Source: Vicinamibacteria bacterium
GTDB taxonomy: Bacteria > Acidobacteriota > Vicinamibacteria > Vicinamibacterales > UBA8438
Length of the DNA stretch: 56,929 nucleotides
Assembly: GCA_022820825.1 (NCBI GenBank)
Contig: JAJEEU010000092.1
Span: 1-56,929, forward strand
Direction: 5' to 3'
Below the pieces are notes generated by a model. It saw only the letters and a program-made list of their open reading frames with translations, did no database searches and was not told the DNA's origin. This document shows, piece by piece, positions 25,963-34,915 of the stretch. Position 1 is the stretch's first letter, and every line of letters begins with the position of its first letter. A program made the translations under genes and the position numbers.

Positions 25963-26906
25963 TCCTCGAAGAGCATCACCAGGAGGGCCTTGCCGGTGTG
26001 CAGCCGGTTCTCGGCCTGGTCGAATACGACCGAAGCCGGTCCGTCGATCACCGCGTCGGTGACCTCCTCGCCGCGATGCGCCGGCAGGCAGTGCAGGAAG
26101 CAGACGTCGGCGCCGGCGTGCGCCAGCAGTGCCTCGTTGACCTGAAACGGCGCGAACAGCCGGTTGCGTTCCGCCTGCTCGCCCTCGCGGCCCATCGACG
26201 TCCAGACGTCCGTATAGACCGCGTCGACGCCGCGCACCGCGGCAACCGGGTCGGTGAACTGCACGAGCTCGGCGCCGTGCCGCGCGATCCGCTCGACGTC
26301 GGCGCCGACCTGCGCCGGCAGCGCAAAGCCTTCCGGCGTCGCGACGTGCACGGTTACGCCGAGCATCGTCGCCGCCTGGGCGAACGAGGTCGCCACGTTG
26401 TTGCCGTCGCCCACGAAGGCGACGCGCCGCCCCCGCAGCGTGCCCCAGCGCTCCTGCAGCGTGAGGCAGTCGGCGAGCGCCTGGCACGGGTGCTCGTCGT
26501 TGCTCAGCGCGTTGATCACGCGCAACTCGCTGGTGGCCATGGCGAGATCGACGATGCGCGCCTGGTCGTACGTCCGCACGACCGCGCCTTCGACCCAGCG
26601 CTCGAGACTGCGGCCCACGTCGGCCAGCGACTCGCGCGTTCCCAGGGCCACGTCGGCCGACGGATCGATGAAGTCGCCGCCCAACTCCCGAATCGCGATC
26701 TCGAACGTCGAGCGCGTCCGCAGGGACGGCTTCTCGAACAGGATGGCGACGTAGGTGCCCTGCAATGCGGCGGAGGTGGCCGCCTCGCGGCCCAGGCGGC
26801 GATCCCGCTTGAGCGTCGCGGCCAGCGCGAGGTGGTGTTCCAGGTCGTCGGGACTGAAGTCGAGCACCGACAGGAAGCAGCGGCCGGCGAGCGTACCAGT
26901 GTTCAT
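25959..26906 (-). CDS. argF: Ornithine carbamoyltransferase
   Basis: The 315-residue enzyme makes citrulline from ornithine and carbamoyl phosphate. FEKPSLRTRSTFE is the carbamoyl-phosphate loop, DEHPCQALAD and VFVGDGNN-type sequence (VAFVGDGNNVATS) follow, VWTSMG is the SMG ornithine loop, and FLHCLPAHRGEEV holds the catalytic Cys. The start ATG overlaps the argJ stop (ATGA), making argF the last gene of the leftward arginine operon. The TAG stop is directly joined to mobile element copy B. Confidence 0.96.
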   Translation of the reverse strand: MNTGTLAGRCFLSVLDFSPDDLEHHLALAATLKRDRRLGREAATSAALQGTYVAILFEKPSLRTRSTFEIAIRELGGDFIDPSADVALGTRESLADVGRSLERWVEGAVVRTYDQARIVDLAMATSELRVINALSNDEHPCQALADCLTLQERWGTLRGRRVAFVGDGNNVATSFAQAATMLGVTVHVATPEGFALPAQVGADVERIARHGAELVQFTDPVAAVRGVDAVYTDVWTSMGREGEQAERNRLFAPFQVNEALLAHAGADVCFLHCLPAHRGEEVTDAVIDGPASVVFDQAENRLHTGKALLVMLFED

Positions 26907-28105
26907 GTCCGGTAGTCGGCGTTGATGCGGACGTATTCCGCGCTGAGATCGCACGTCCAGACGGTCGCGTCATGACCGCCGCCCGTGCCGAGGTCCACGG
27001 CCACTTCGACCTCGCTGCCGGCGAGGTGCGCCACCGCGTCCGGCTCCCGGTCTTCGAACACCGTGTCGTCCGCGAACAGCACCGCGGGCCCGATGCGCAC
27101 CTGGGCGCGGACGGGATCCAGCGCCACGCCGGCCCGGCCGGCCACGGCAATCAGCCGGCCCCAGTTCGGGTCGCCGCCGTTCAACGCCGTCTTGACCAGC
27201 AGCGAATTGGCGATGTCGCGCGCCGCGCGCCGCGCGTCGGCGTCCGACGCCGCGCCGGTCACGCGGACGGAGACAAGCTTCGTCGCGCCCTCGCCGCCGC
27301 GGACAATCTCGCGCGCCAGCGTGCCGCATACCTCCCGCAGCGCGTCCACGAAGGGCGCGTGCGCGGCGTCGTCGATCGCGACGCCGCTGGCGCCGCTGGC
27401 CAGGAGGAACACGGCGTCGTTCGTCGAGCTTTCGCCGTCCACCGTGATTGCGTTGAACGTGTCCGCGACCGCCGCGGACAATGCCCGCTTGAGCCGCGCG
27501 GGCTCGACCGCGGCATCGGTCGTCAGGAAGCCGAGCATCGTGGCCATGTTCGGCTCGATCATGCCGGCGCCCTTGACCATCCCGCCGATGGTGAACGCGC
27601 CTGCCGGCGTGTCCACCCGCAGCGCCGCTTCCTTGGGTGCGACGTCGGTGGTCATGATGGCCTCGGCCGCGGCGGCATGGGCGTCGCGTCCGAGCAGCGG
27701 AACTGCCGCCGCCACCCCGCGCGCGATCCTTGCCGAGTCCAGGTGCTGGCCGATGACGCCGGTCGAGGCGATGAGCACCTGTTCGAGCGGACAACCGACC
27801 TCGCGCGCGACCACCGCGGCCATGGCGTCCGCCGCGGCCAAGCCTCGAGCGCCCGTGCAGGCGTTGGCGCAGCCGCTGTTGACGGCGATGGCGCGGGCCC
27901 TGCCGCCCGACGCCGCCAGGTGGCGCTGTGCGACGAGCACCGGCGCGGCCACCACAAGGTTGGTCGTGAACACGGCCGCCGCGCTGGCCGCGTCGTCGGC
28001 GGCGATGAGCGCCAGGTCGAGCATGTCCTTCTTGAGGCCGCACGCCACGGCCGCCGTCCGGAAGCCTGCCGCCGCCGTGATGCCGCCGCCGATCGGCCTG
28101 GTCAC
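26903..28105 (-). CDS. argJ: Bifunctional glutamate N-acetyltransferase / amino-acid acetyltransferase
   Basis: The 400-residue ArgJ moves the acetyl group from N-acetylornithine to glutamate and, in many species, also uses acetyl-CoA. The self-cleavage site is visible in VKGAGMIEPNMATMLGFL, where the Thr near residue 190 becomes the new N-terminal nucleophile. Other blocks are VNSGCANACTG, VDGESSTNDAV and NGGDPNWGRL. The start is GTG at 28105, overlapping the upstream stop (GTGA). Its presence explains why no argE is needed in the operon. Confidence 0.96.
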   Translation of the reverse strand: MTRPIGGGITAAAGFRTAAVACGLKKDMLDLALIAADDAASAAAVFTTNLVVAAPVLVAQRHLAASGGRARAIAVNSGCANACTGARGLAAADAMAAVVAREVGCPLEQVLIASTGVIGQHLDSARIARGVAAAVPLLGRDAHAAAAEAIMTTDVAPKEAALRVDTPAGAFTIGGMVKGAGMIEPNMATMLGFLTTDAAVEPARLKRALSAAVADTFNAITVDGESSTNDAVFLLASGASGVAIDDAAHAPFVDALREVCGTLAREIVRGGEGATKLVSVRVTGAASDADARRAARDIANSLLVKTALNGGDPNWGRLIAVAGRAGVALDPVRAQVRIGPAVLFADDTVFEDREPDAVAHLAGSEVEVAVDLGTGGGHDATVWTCDLSAEYVRINADYRT

Positions 28106-28635
28106 GGCCGGTCCGCCTTCGGCTGCAGGTCGAGGATGACGGCGTACTGCCGGCAGCGCCGGAACCAGACGCAGTCGTGGCAGTCGGTCGCTATCTTCTC
28201 GGGCACCCACTGGTGCGGCACGATGGAGAAACCAATGCGGATGAAGGGGCGCGGGTCGTGCGTGAAGGCGCACAGCCGCGGGTAGCCCTGCTCCCGTGCG
28301 CGCGCCACGATGGCGTTCAGCAGCAGCGTGCCGATGCCGTGCCGGCGGTGCTCCGCCGAAACGACGAGCGAGCGCACCTCCGCGACCCGCGGCCCCAACC
28401 GCGCCAGCTCGGCGCAGCCGGCGATGCCGTCCGGGGCGGCCGCGACCAGGAAGCGCGGCACGTGCAACACCACTTCTCCCAGCGGCCGGGGCAGCAGGTG
28501 TCCAACCTCCAGGTTGTCCGTGATCAACTGGAAGAGGATGGGCGCCTCGTCGGCGCCGGCCGGGCGGATAGCGACCACGTCGTTCCGGGTCTCCGCCGCG
28601 GCTGCTGGTATCGTCATCGTCGCCGTCCCGCTCAT
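28102..28635 (-). CDS. argA: GNAT acetyltransferase, short-form N-acetylglutamate synthase type
   Basis: The 177-residue protein is a single GNAT domain with EVRSLVVSAEHRRHGIGTLL, the acetyl-CoA loop R/Q-x-x-G-x-G/A, and the C-terminal ATDCHDCVWFRRCRQYAVIL pattern with Cys residues seen in short stand-alone ArgA enzymes. It sits between argD and argJ with 4-base overlaps on both sides, so it very probably primes the pathway by acetylating glutamate. The kinase-like half of classical ArgA is missing. The exact substrate is inferred from context and family resemblance. Confidence 0.85.
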   Translation of the reverse strand: MSGTATMTIPAAAAETRNDVVAIRPAGADEAPILFQLITDNLEVGHLLPRPLGEVVLHVPRFLVAAAPDGIAGCAELARLGPRVAEVRSLVVSAEHRRHGIGTLLLNAIVARAREQGYPRLCAFTHDPRPFIRIGFSIVPHQWVPEKIATDCHDCVWFRRCRQYAVILDLQPKADRP

Positions 28636-29831
28636 GAGGCGTCCTCGAGCGCCGCGCCCAGCCGCGCGAGTCCCTCGTCGATATCCGCGTCGGATATGGT
28701 CAGCGGCGGCAACAGCCGGACCACGGTGCCGGCCGTCCGATTGACGATCACGCCGCGCTCGAGGCCGGCGGCGACGATCCCGTCGGCAACCTCGGGCGCG
28801 ACCTCGAAGCCCCGCATCAGTCCGGCGCCGCGAATTTCACCGACCGTCGCATGCTGCGCTGCCAGCCGCCGCAATCCGCGCTCCAGGTGCGCGCCGGCCT
28901 CGGCGACGCGCTCCGTGAGGCCGTTCTCGAGCGCATCCACGAACACGAGCGCCGCGCGGCAGGCGAGCAGGTTGCCGCCGTAAGTGCTGCCGTGGTCGCC
29001 GAAGGCGACGTTGGCGGCGACCCGCTCGCTCAGCAGCGCCGCGCCGACCGGCACGCCGCCGCCCAGCGCCTTGCCCAGGGCCATAAGGTCGGGACGCAGC
29101 CCCAGCGCGGCCGAGTGGAACGGCCGGCCCGTGCGGCCCAGCCCGCACTGGATCTCGTCGGCGATCAGCAACGTGCCCGTCTCCTCGCACACGGCGGTCA
29201 GCGCGTCGGCCATCGTCCGCGACAGCGGCCAGACGCCCCCTTCCCCTTGTATCGGCTCGACGATGACCGCGGCGGTTGCGGAGGTGACCGCCGCGCGGAG
29301 CGCCTCGGGGTCGTCCGGCGGCACGAAGCGCACGCCGGGCACGAGCGGCGCGAAGGGCTCCCGGTAGGGCGCCCCGGACGTCACCGACAGCGAGCCGAAC
29401 GTGCGGCCGTGGAACGCGCGCTCGAACGCCACGATCTCCGTGCGGCCGCGGCTGCCCGCCGTGTGCCAGTAGCGCCGTGCGAATTTGAGGCATGCCTCGA
29501 CGGCTTCCGTGCCGCTGTTGCAGAAGAAGGCGCGCGGCAGCCCCGACAGGCGCGACAGCCGTGCGGCGAGCTGTCCCTGCAGGGGGTGGAAGAACAGGTT
29601 CGACGTGTGAAGCAACTCCTCCGCCTGCGCCGCGATTGCCCGCGTCAGTCCGGTATGTCCATGGCCCAGCGACACCACCCCGATGCCCGACAGCAGGTCG
29701 ATGTACTCGCGGCCGTCGCAGTCGGTGACGCGCGCGCCGGCGCCGCGCACCAGCACCAGCGGCAGGCGCTTGTACACCTGCAGGATATGCGCCGCCTCGA
29801 CACTCAGCACCTGGTCCGCCGCCGTCGTCAT
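28632..29831 (-). CDS. argD: Acetylornithine aminotransferase
   Basis: The 399-residue class III aminotransferase converts N-acetylglutamate semialdehyde to N-acetylornithine. LLSGIGVVSLGHGH, FFCNSGTEAVEACLKFAR, EPIQGEGGVWPLS, LLIADEIQCGLGRTG and MALGKALGGGVPVGA (PLP Lys in the last) are all present. The start at 29831 overlaps the argB stop (ATGA) and is preferred to a methionine 24 bases upstream. It lies mid-operon between argB and argA. Confidence 0.96.
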   Translation of the reverse strand: MTTAADQVLSVEAAHILQVYKRLPLVLVRGAGARVTDCDGREYIDLLSGIGVVSLGHGHTGLTRAIAAQAEELLHTSNLFFHPLQGQLAARLSRLSGLPRAFFCNSGTEAVEACLKFARRYWHTAGSRGRTEIVAFERAFHGRTFGSLSVTSGAPYREPFAPLVPGVRFVPPDDPEALRAAVTSATAAVIVEPIQGEGGVWPLSRTMADALTAVCEETGTLLIADEIQCGLGRTGRPFHSAALGLRPDLMALGKALGGGVPVGAALLSERVAANVAFGDHGSTYGGNLLACRAALVFVDALENGLTERVAEAGAHLERGLRRLAAQHATVGEIRGAGLMRGFEVAPEVADGIVAAGLERGVIVNRTAGTVVRLLPPLTISDADIDEGLARLGAALEDAS

Positions 29832-30655
29832 CGCCTGCTCCTCCGCCGCCCGCACGCCGTTACGCGCGTAGCGGCTGTCTGCAACTCGTCGTCCAGCGCG
29901 CCGCGCCGCCGCCCGTCGACGATGCGGACTTCGTCCACGCGGCCGCGGCCCGCGGCCCGGCAGGCCAGCAGCTTGGCGATCATGCCGGCGCTCGCGTGGC
30001 CCTCATGAATGAGCCGATCGAGCCGTTCGTCGTCCACGACCGGGATGGTCGCCCCGGAAGCGTCCAGCACACCGGCTGTCGTGCCGGCTATCGTCAGCCG
30101 CATCGCGCCGGCGCGCGCCGCGAGGTCGGCGGCCAGGGTGTCGGCGTTGACGTTGAACAGCCGGCCCTTGCCGTCGGTCCCGATGCTGGCCACCACCGGT
30201 ATGTGACCGGCGTCCGTCAACGTGTTCAACAGCTCGGGCGGGCGGCGCGCCCGCCCCGGCAGGCCGACGAACCCCAGGTCGACGGACGTCCCGTCGGTCG
30301 CCCGGTAGCTCCGCGCGGGCTTGACGATGGCCAGGCCGGCGTCGACGCCGGTCAGGCCGATGGCGCTGGCCCCGGCGGCGCCGAGCGCGGCCACCAGCCG
30401 TGTATTCACCCGGCCGGCCAGCACGCCCAGCACGATGTCCAGCGTGGCGGCGTCCGTGATCCTGACGCCGTCGACGGTCCGCTTGGGGATGCCGAGGCGC
30501 GCCAGATCGGCATCGACCTCCCGGCCGCCGCCGTGCACGACCACCACGCGCCGCGTGGCCGCGGCCGCACACACCGCGCGCGCGATCCGCCGCCGCTGGC
30601 GCGGCTCGTCCAGCAGCTCGCCGCCGAACTTGATGACATGGAGAGAGTTCTTCAG
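29828..30655 (-). CDS. argB: Acetylglutamate kinase
   Basis: The 275-residue amino-acid kinase phosphorylates N-acetylglutamate. IKFGGELLDE, VVVVHGGGREVD (phosphate loop), GVRITDAATLDIVLGVLAG, TDGKGRLFNVNADTLAADLA and GHASAGMIAKL (Lys) give the fold. The frame has no ATG, GTG or TTG ahead of the conserved HVIKFGG. The only start-like codon is CTG at 30655, which overlaps the argC stop as CTGA with GGCGGGG 5 bases before it. The C-terminus ends in an Arg-rich tail (CGRRRSRR). Confidence 0.93.
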   Translation of the reverse strand: MKNSLHVIKFGGELLDEPRQRRRIARAVCAAAATRRVVVVHGGGREVDADLARLGIPKRTVDGVRITDAATLDIVLGVLAGRVNTRLVAALGAAGASAIGLTGVDAGLAIVKPARSYRATDGTSVDLGFVGLPGRARRPPELLNTLTDAGHIPVVASIGTDGKGRLFNVNADTLAADLAARAGAMRLTIAGTTAGVLDASGATIPVVDDERLDRLIHEGHASAGMIAKLLACRAAGRGRVDEVRIVDGRRRGALDDELQTAATRVTACGRRRSRR

Positions 30656-31641
30656 AGCAACCCCGCCTGCTCTTCCAGGCCGAACGCCACGTTGAGGTTC
30701 TGGATGGCCTGGCCCGCCGCGCCCTTCCCGAGGTTGTCCAGGCACGAGACCAGCACCAGGCGCCCGCTGCCGGCATCCAGCTTCCACCCGATGTCGCAGA
30801 AGTTGGTGTACGCCACCTGCTTGATGTCCGGCAGCGCGGCGTGCCGCAGCCGGACCAGCGGGGCGTCGCCGTACGCCTGCTCCAGCAGCCCGGCGACCTC
30901 GTCCTCCCCGGTGCCGGGACGCACGCGGGCGTAGATCGTCGCCAGGATGCCGCGATCCAGCGGCACCAGATGCGGAACGAACGTGACCTCCCGATCCAGC
31001 TCCTGCTCGATCTCCGCGGAATGGCGGTGCGCCAGCACGCCGTAGGCGGCGACGCTGCCGTGGCGCTCCGAGAAATGCGTCTTCTCGCTCGGGGTCTTGC
31101 CGGCCCCGGAGATGCCGGACTTGGCGTCGATCACCACGTCCCCCGCGATGGCCCCGGCGTCCGCGAGCGGCTGCAGCGCCAGGAGCGCCGCGGTCGGATA
31201 GCATCCCGGACACGTGACGACGCGCGCGCCGGCGAGCGCCGTGCGGCAGCGCTCCGTCAGTCCATAGAGGACCGGCAGGTCCAGGTCCGGCGTCCTGGGG
31301 TACCAGCGCGCCCGCGCGGCGGCGCTCCGCAGCCGGAATGCGCCCGACAGATCGAAGACGCGCGTGCCGCGTGCGGCGAGCTCGGGCACCAGCTCGGCGC
31401 TGGCCGCTTCGGGCAGTGCGAGGAACACGGCGTCCGTGGAGCGCGCGAGATCTGCGGCGGACAGCGGCTCCACGTCGCCCGCCCAGAGGCCGGTCAGCGC
31501 CGGCAGCGCCCGCTCGCCTTCACGGGCGCTGGACGCCATGGCCGCCGTGACCTCCAGGCCCGGGTGCCGCGCCGCCAGGCGCAGCAGCTCCTGCCCGCCG
31601 TAGCCGGTCACGCCCGCGATGCCAACACGAATGCCAGACAT
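30652..31641 (-). CDS. argC: N-acetyl-gamma-glutamyl-phosphate reductase
   Basis: The 329-residue NADPH enzyme makes the acetylglutamate semialdehyde. VGIAGVTGYGGQELLRL is the dinucleotide fold, VVTCPGCYPTAALLAL has the catalytic Cys, and KSGISGAGKTPSEKTHFSE and HRHSAEIEQEL follow. It is the first gene of the leftward operon, driven by the promoter at 31667-31695. The ATG at 31641 is chosen over one 54 bases upstream because the Rossmann start follows it at once. Confidence 0.96.
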   Translation of the reverse strand: MSGIRVGIAGVTGYGGQELLRLAARHPGLEVTAAMASSAREGERALPALTGLWAGDVEPLSAADLARSTDAVFLALPEAASAELVPELAARGTRVFDLSGAFRLRSAAARARWYPRTPDLDLPVLYGLTERCRTALAGARVVTCPGCYPTAALLALQPLADAGAIAGDVVIDAKSGISGAGKTPSEKTHFSERHGSVAAYGVLAHRHSAEIEQELDREVTFVPHLVPLDRGILATIYARVRPGTGEDEVAGLLEQAYGDAPLVRLRHAALPDIKQVAYTNFCDIGWKLDAGSGRLVLVSCLDNLGKGAAGQAIQNLNVAFGLEEQAGLL

Positions 31642-31666
31642 GAGTAAGTATTCTTTGAAGCGGTAG

Positions 31667-31695
31667 ATTATACGCGGCAGGTTGCGCACGATCAA
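31667..31695 (-). promoter_or_regulatory. argC operon promoter, TTGATC-N17-TATAAT
   Basis: On the minus strand TTGATC (31695-31690) and a perfect TATAAT (31672-31667) are 17 bases apart, followed by a leader of roughly 20 bases to the argC start. The -35 box sits in the 9-mer GATCAACCG, which recurs inverted over the argR -35 box. Confidence 0.7.
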
Positions 31696-31751
31696 CCGCG
31701 TGGATACGCTGGTTCGAAAAATTTATCGTTTTATTGGCCGGTTATCAACGG

Positions 31752-31779
31752 TTGATCGAACCGCCGCGTTATGTATAAT
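31752..31779 (+). promoter_or_regulatory. argR-argG-argH promoter, TTGATC-N16-TATAAT
   Basis: TTGATC (31752-31757) and TATAAT (31774-31779) face argR, 22 bases before its start. The -10 box lies inside an ARG-box-like dyad, so ArgR binding would block the polymerase. A second small dyad, ATCAAC-G-GTTGAT (31744-31756), overlaps the -35. Confidence 0.7.
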
Positions 31780-31785
31780 GATGCA
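31772..31785. promoter_or_regulatory. ARG-box-like ArgR operator
   Basis: TGTATAATGATGCA fits the ArgR half-site dyad TG-n-AT-N4-AT-n-CA exactly and covers the -10 box of argR. ArgR hexamers bind such boxes with arginine as co-repressor. A weaker AT-rich dyad (CGAAAAATTTATCG, 31714-31727) lies between the two promoters and could be a second box. Confidence 0.6.
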
Positions 31786-31800
31786 CCTTTAGGGATAATA

Positions 31801-32253
31801 ATGAAACGCTACAGGCAGTCGGCGATCCTCGAGCTCGTCACGCACGAGTCGGTGTGCAGCCAGGAGGAGTTGTGCCGCAGGCTGCGCGCCCGCGGCTTCC
31901 ACGCCACGCAGGCGACGATTTCGAGGGACATCAAGGAGCTGCAGCTCGTCAAGCGGGCGGCGGACGGCGCGTACCAGAAGCCCGGCGTGCCGCCCGGGGG
32001 GCGCGACGCCGGCGGCGACGGCCTCCAGAAGGCGGTCGCGGACTATCTGCGCCGGCTGGATCAGGTCCAGCAGTTGCTGGTGCTGCGGACGGATCCCGGC
32101 CAGGCGCCGCCGCTCGCGGTGGCCATCGACCGCGCGGCGTTGCCGGAGGTCGTCGGCACGGTCGCCGGTGACGACACGATCCTGATAATCACGCGGCACG
32201 CGCGCGCCGGCCGGGAGGTCAGCCGCATGCTGGAAGGCTGGGCGCGGGGCTAG
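31801..32253 (+). CDS. argR: Arginine repressor
   Basis: The 150-residue regulator has the winged HTH (ILELVTHESVCSQEELCRRL ... TQATISRDIKELQLVK) and a C-terminal arginine-sensing domain ending DDTILIITRHARAG, where the GTVAGDDTI block forms the ligand pocket. It is the first gene of argR-G-H, with the operator over its own promoter. Start ATG 31801 follows AGGGA; an earlier in-frame ATG at 31771 lies inside the promoter and is rejected. Confidence 0.95.
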   Translation: MKRYRQSAILELVTHESVCSQEELCRRLRARGFHATQATISRDIKELQLVKRAADGAYQKPGVPPGGRDAGGDGLQKAVADYLRRLDQVQQLLVLRTDPGQAPPLAVAIDRAALPEVVGTVAGDDTILIITRHARAGREVSRMLEGWARG

Positions 32254-32273
32254 CAAGGAGCAAAGGAGTTGGC

Positions 32274-33482
32274 ATGGAGCGCATAGTGTTGGCGTACTCG
32301 GGCGGGCTGGACACCTCCGTGGCCGTCCGCTGGTTGGCCGAGCGGTACGACGCCGAGGTGGTCGCGGTCACGATGGACCTGGGGCAGGGCAAGGAGCTCG
32401 ACGACATCCGCGAGCGCGCCCTGGGCGTGGGCGCGGTCCGCTCGCACGTCGTGGACGTGCGCGAGGAGTTCGCGCAGGATTACGTGCTGCCGGCGCTGCA
32501 GGCCGGGGCCGTCTACGAAGGCAAGTATCCGCTGGCGACCGCGCTCGGCCGCCCGCTCATCACGCAGAAGCTGGTCGAGATTGCCGAGTTCGAGAACGCC
32601 GGCATCATCGCCCACGGCTGCACCGGCAAGGGCAACGACCAGGTCCGCATGGACGTATCCGCGCGAGCGCTGAATCCCGACATCCGGGTGGTCGCGCCGG
32701 CCCGCGAGTGGGGCATGACCCGCCCCGACGAGATCGAGTACGCCCGCGCGCACGGCATCCCGATCCCGGCATCGGTCGACAACCCGTACAGCACCGACGC
32801 GAATCTGTGGGGACGCTCCATCGAGTGCGGCGTCCTCGAGGATCCGTGGACGGAGCCGCCGGAAGAGATCTACATGCTGACGAAGGCGCCCGAGGAATGC
32901 CCGGACGCGCCCGCCTACGTCGAGGTGGAGTTCGAGGCCGGCGTACCCACGAAGGTCAACGGCGTGGCGATGCCGCTGACCGAGCTCATCAACTCGCTGG
33001 ACACGATCGCCGGCGCGCACGGCGTCGGCCGCATCGACATGCTGGAGAACCGGCTGGTCGGCATCAAGTCGCGGGAGATCTACGAAGCGCCTGCGGCCAC
33101 GCTGCTGCATACGGCGCACCGCGAGCTGGAGGCGATCGTCATTCCGAAGGACCTGGAACGCATCAAGCACGACATGGGGCGCACCTACGCGGACCTCGTC
33201 TACAACGGCCTGTGGTTCACCCCGGCGCGCGAAGCGATCGACGCCTTCGTCGCCAAGGTGCAGGAGCGCGTCAACGGCGTCACGCGGTTGAAGCTGTACC
33301 GCGGCGACTGCCGCGTGGTCGGCCGCAAGTCGCCGAACGCGCTGTACGAAACCGGTCTGGCCACCTATGACGAGGGGGACCAGTTCGACCACACGGCCGC
33401 GGAAGGTTTCATCAGGATCTGGGGCCTGCCGCTCGAGACCACGGCCCGCCAGTCGCGGCGGCGGGCGGCCGCCAACTCCTGA
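32274..33482 (+). CDS. argG: Argininosuccinate synthase
   Basis: The 402-residue enzyme joins citrulline and aspartate using ATP. LAYSGGLDTSVAVRWL is the PP-loop; GCTGKGNDQVR, PVVAPAREW-type sequence (VVAPAREWGMTRPDEIEYA) and SVDNPYSTDANLWGRS follow, as expected. It follows argR by 20 bases with an AAGGAGCAAAGGAG ribosome-binding region. It is cotranscribed with argH. Confidence 0.97.
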   Translation: MERIVLAYSGGLDTSVAVRWLAERYDAEVVAVTMDLGQGKELDDIRERALGVGAVRSHVVDVREEFAQDYVLPALQAGAVYEGKYPLATALGRPLITQKLVEIAEFENAGIIAHGCTGKGNDQVRMDVSARALNPDIRVVAPAREWGMTRPDEIEYARAHGIPIPASVDNPYSTDANLWGRSIECGVLEDPWTEPPEEIYMLTKAPEECPDAPAYVEVEFEAGVPTKVNGVAMPLTELINSLDTIAGAHGVGRIDMLENRLVGIKSREIYEAPAATLLHTAHRELEAIVIPKDLERIKHDMGRTYADLVYNGLWFTPAREAIDAFVAKVQERVNGVTRLKLYRGDCRVVGRKSPNALYETGLATYDEGDQFDHTAAEGFIRIWGLPLETTARQSRRRAAANS

Positions 33483-33486
33483 TGCC

Positions 33487-34875
33487 ATGACGGACGAGCA
33501 GCACCTGTGGTCCGGCCGGTTCGCGTCCGCGCCGGACGCCGCCGTCTTCCGCTTCCAGGCGTCGTTCGCTTTCGACCGCCGCCTGTTCGAGGACGACGTG
33601 GAGGGCAGCCTGGCGTGGGCGGAGGCGCTGGCGCGGGCCGGCGTGCTGTCCGCGGCGGACGCGGACGCCATCCGCGAGGGGCTGTCCGCGATCCTCGAGG
33701 CCGGGCGGGGCGACCCCGCGTTCTTCGAGGGCGCCGACGAGGACGTGCACGCTTTCGTCGAGCGCAAGCTGATCGAGCGCGTGGGCGACGTGGGGCGGCG
33801 GCTCCACACCGGCCGCTCCCGCAACGAGCAGGTGTCGCTCGACCTGCGGTTGTACTTGCGGCGGCGGCTGCCGCTGGTCCAGCGTGACGTGGCAGGGCTG
33901 GTCGACGCGCTGGCCGGGCGCGCGGCCGCGGCCGGCGCGACACTGATGCCGGCGTACACGCACCTGCGGCGCGCGCAGCCCGTGCTGGCGGCGCACTTCT
34001 TCCTCGCGCACGCCGCGGCGCTGCGGCGCGACCACGCCCGCATCGGCGCCGTCATGGACGAGACGGACGCGCTGCCGCTCGGCTCCGGGGCGGTCACGGG
34101 CACCAGCTATCCGGTCGACGTCGAGGAGCTGGCGCGGCGGCTGGGGTTCTCGCGCGTGGCCGCCAACAGCCTGGACACGTCGTCGGACCGCGACTTCGTC
34201 TCCTCGATGCTGCATGCCTCGGCGCTCGTGATGGTGCATCTCAGCCGCCTGGCGGAGGACCTGATCATCTTCACGGGCGACGAGTTCGGCTTCTTCGAGA
34301 TCGCCGACAGCGTCGCGACCGGCAGCAGCCTGATGCCGCAGAAGAAGAATCCCGATCCGTTGGAGCTCGTGCGCGGCAAGACGGGCCGGGTGGTGGGGCG
34401 GGCCGCCGGGTGGCTGACGACCATGAAGGGGCTGCCGAGCGGCTACAACAAGGACCTCCAGGAGGACAAGGAGGCAGTGTTCGAGGTCGAGGACACGGTA
34501 GTCGGATCGCTCCAGGCGCTGGCGGCGGTGACCGCCGGCCTGGAGATCCGCCCGGCGGATGACGAGGCGGCGGCTGGCGGAATGCTGCTGGCCACCGACG
34601 TGGCCGACTATCTCGTCCACCAGGGCCTGCCGTTCCGCCGCGCGCACGAGGTGGTGGGCGGCATCGTGCGCGACCTAGTGGCGGCGGACCGCAACTTCAC
34701 GTCGCTGACGCCGGCCGAGTGGCGCGGCTACCACGATCTGTTCGAGGCGGACGTGGTGCAGCGCATCACCGCCCGCGGCGCGGTCGAGGCGCGCACCACG
34801 CCGCAGTCGACCAATCCGGAGGCCGTGCAGGCGGCGCTCGACGAGACCCGCCGCTGGGCGGCTGCTCACCGCTAG
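33487..34875 (+). CDS. argH: Argininosuccinate lyase
   Basis: The 462-residue member of the fumarase/aspartase superfamily splits argininosuccinate to arginine and fumarate. LWSGRFASAPD at the N-terminus, HTGRSRNEQVSLD, YTHLRRAQPV, and the superfamily signature GSSLMPQKKNPDPLELVRG are clear. It completes the pathway begun on the divergent strand, and starts 4 bases after argG. Confidence 0.97.
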   Translation: MTDEQHLWSGRFASAPDAAVFRFQASFAFDRRLFEDDVEGSLAWAEALARAGVLSAADADAIREGLSAILEAGRGDPAFFEGADEDVHAFVERKLIERVGDVGRRLHTGRSRNEQVSLDLRLYLRRRLPLVQRDVAGLVDALAGRAAAAGATLMPAYTHLRRAQPVLAAHFFLAHAAALRRDHARIGAVMDETDALPLGSGAVTGTSYPVDVEELARRLGFSRVAANSLDTSSDRDFVSSMLHASALVMVHLSRLAEDLIIFTGDEFGFFEIADSVATGSSLMPQKKNPDPLELVRGKTGRVVGRAAGWLTTMKGLPSGYNKDLQEDKEAVFEVEDTVVGSLQALAAVTAGLEIRPADDEAAAGGMLLATDVADYLVHQGLPFRRAHEVVGGIVRDLVAADRNFTSLTPAEWRGYHDLFEADVVQRITARGAVEARTTPQSTNPEAVQAALDETRRWAAAHR

Positions 34876-34885
34876 CGCTTACGGT

Positions 34886-34915
34886 TTGCGTCCAATTTGC
34901 AGCGTCTGCTAGACT
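34886..34915 (+). promoter_or_regulatory. Possible promoter, TTGCGT-N18-TAGACT
   Basis: This weak -35/-10 pair lies in the 197-base gap after argH and faces the small disordered protein and fabI. The rest of the gap holds short GC-rich dyads and no gene that can be recognised. Confidence 0.3.
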
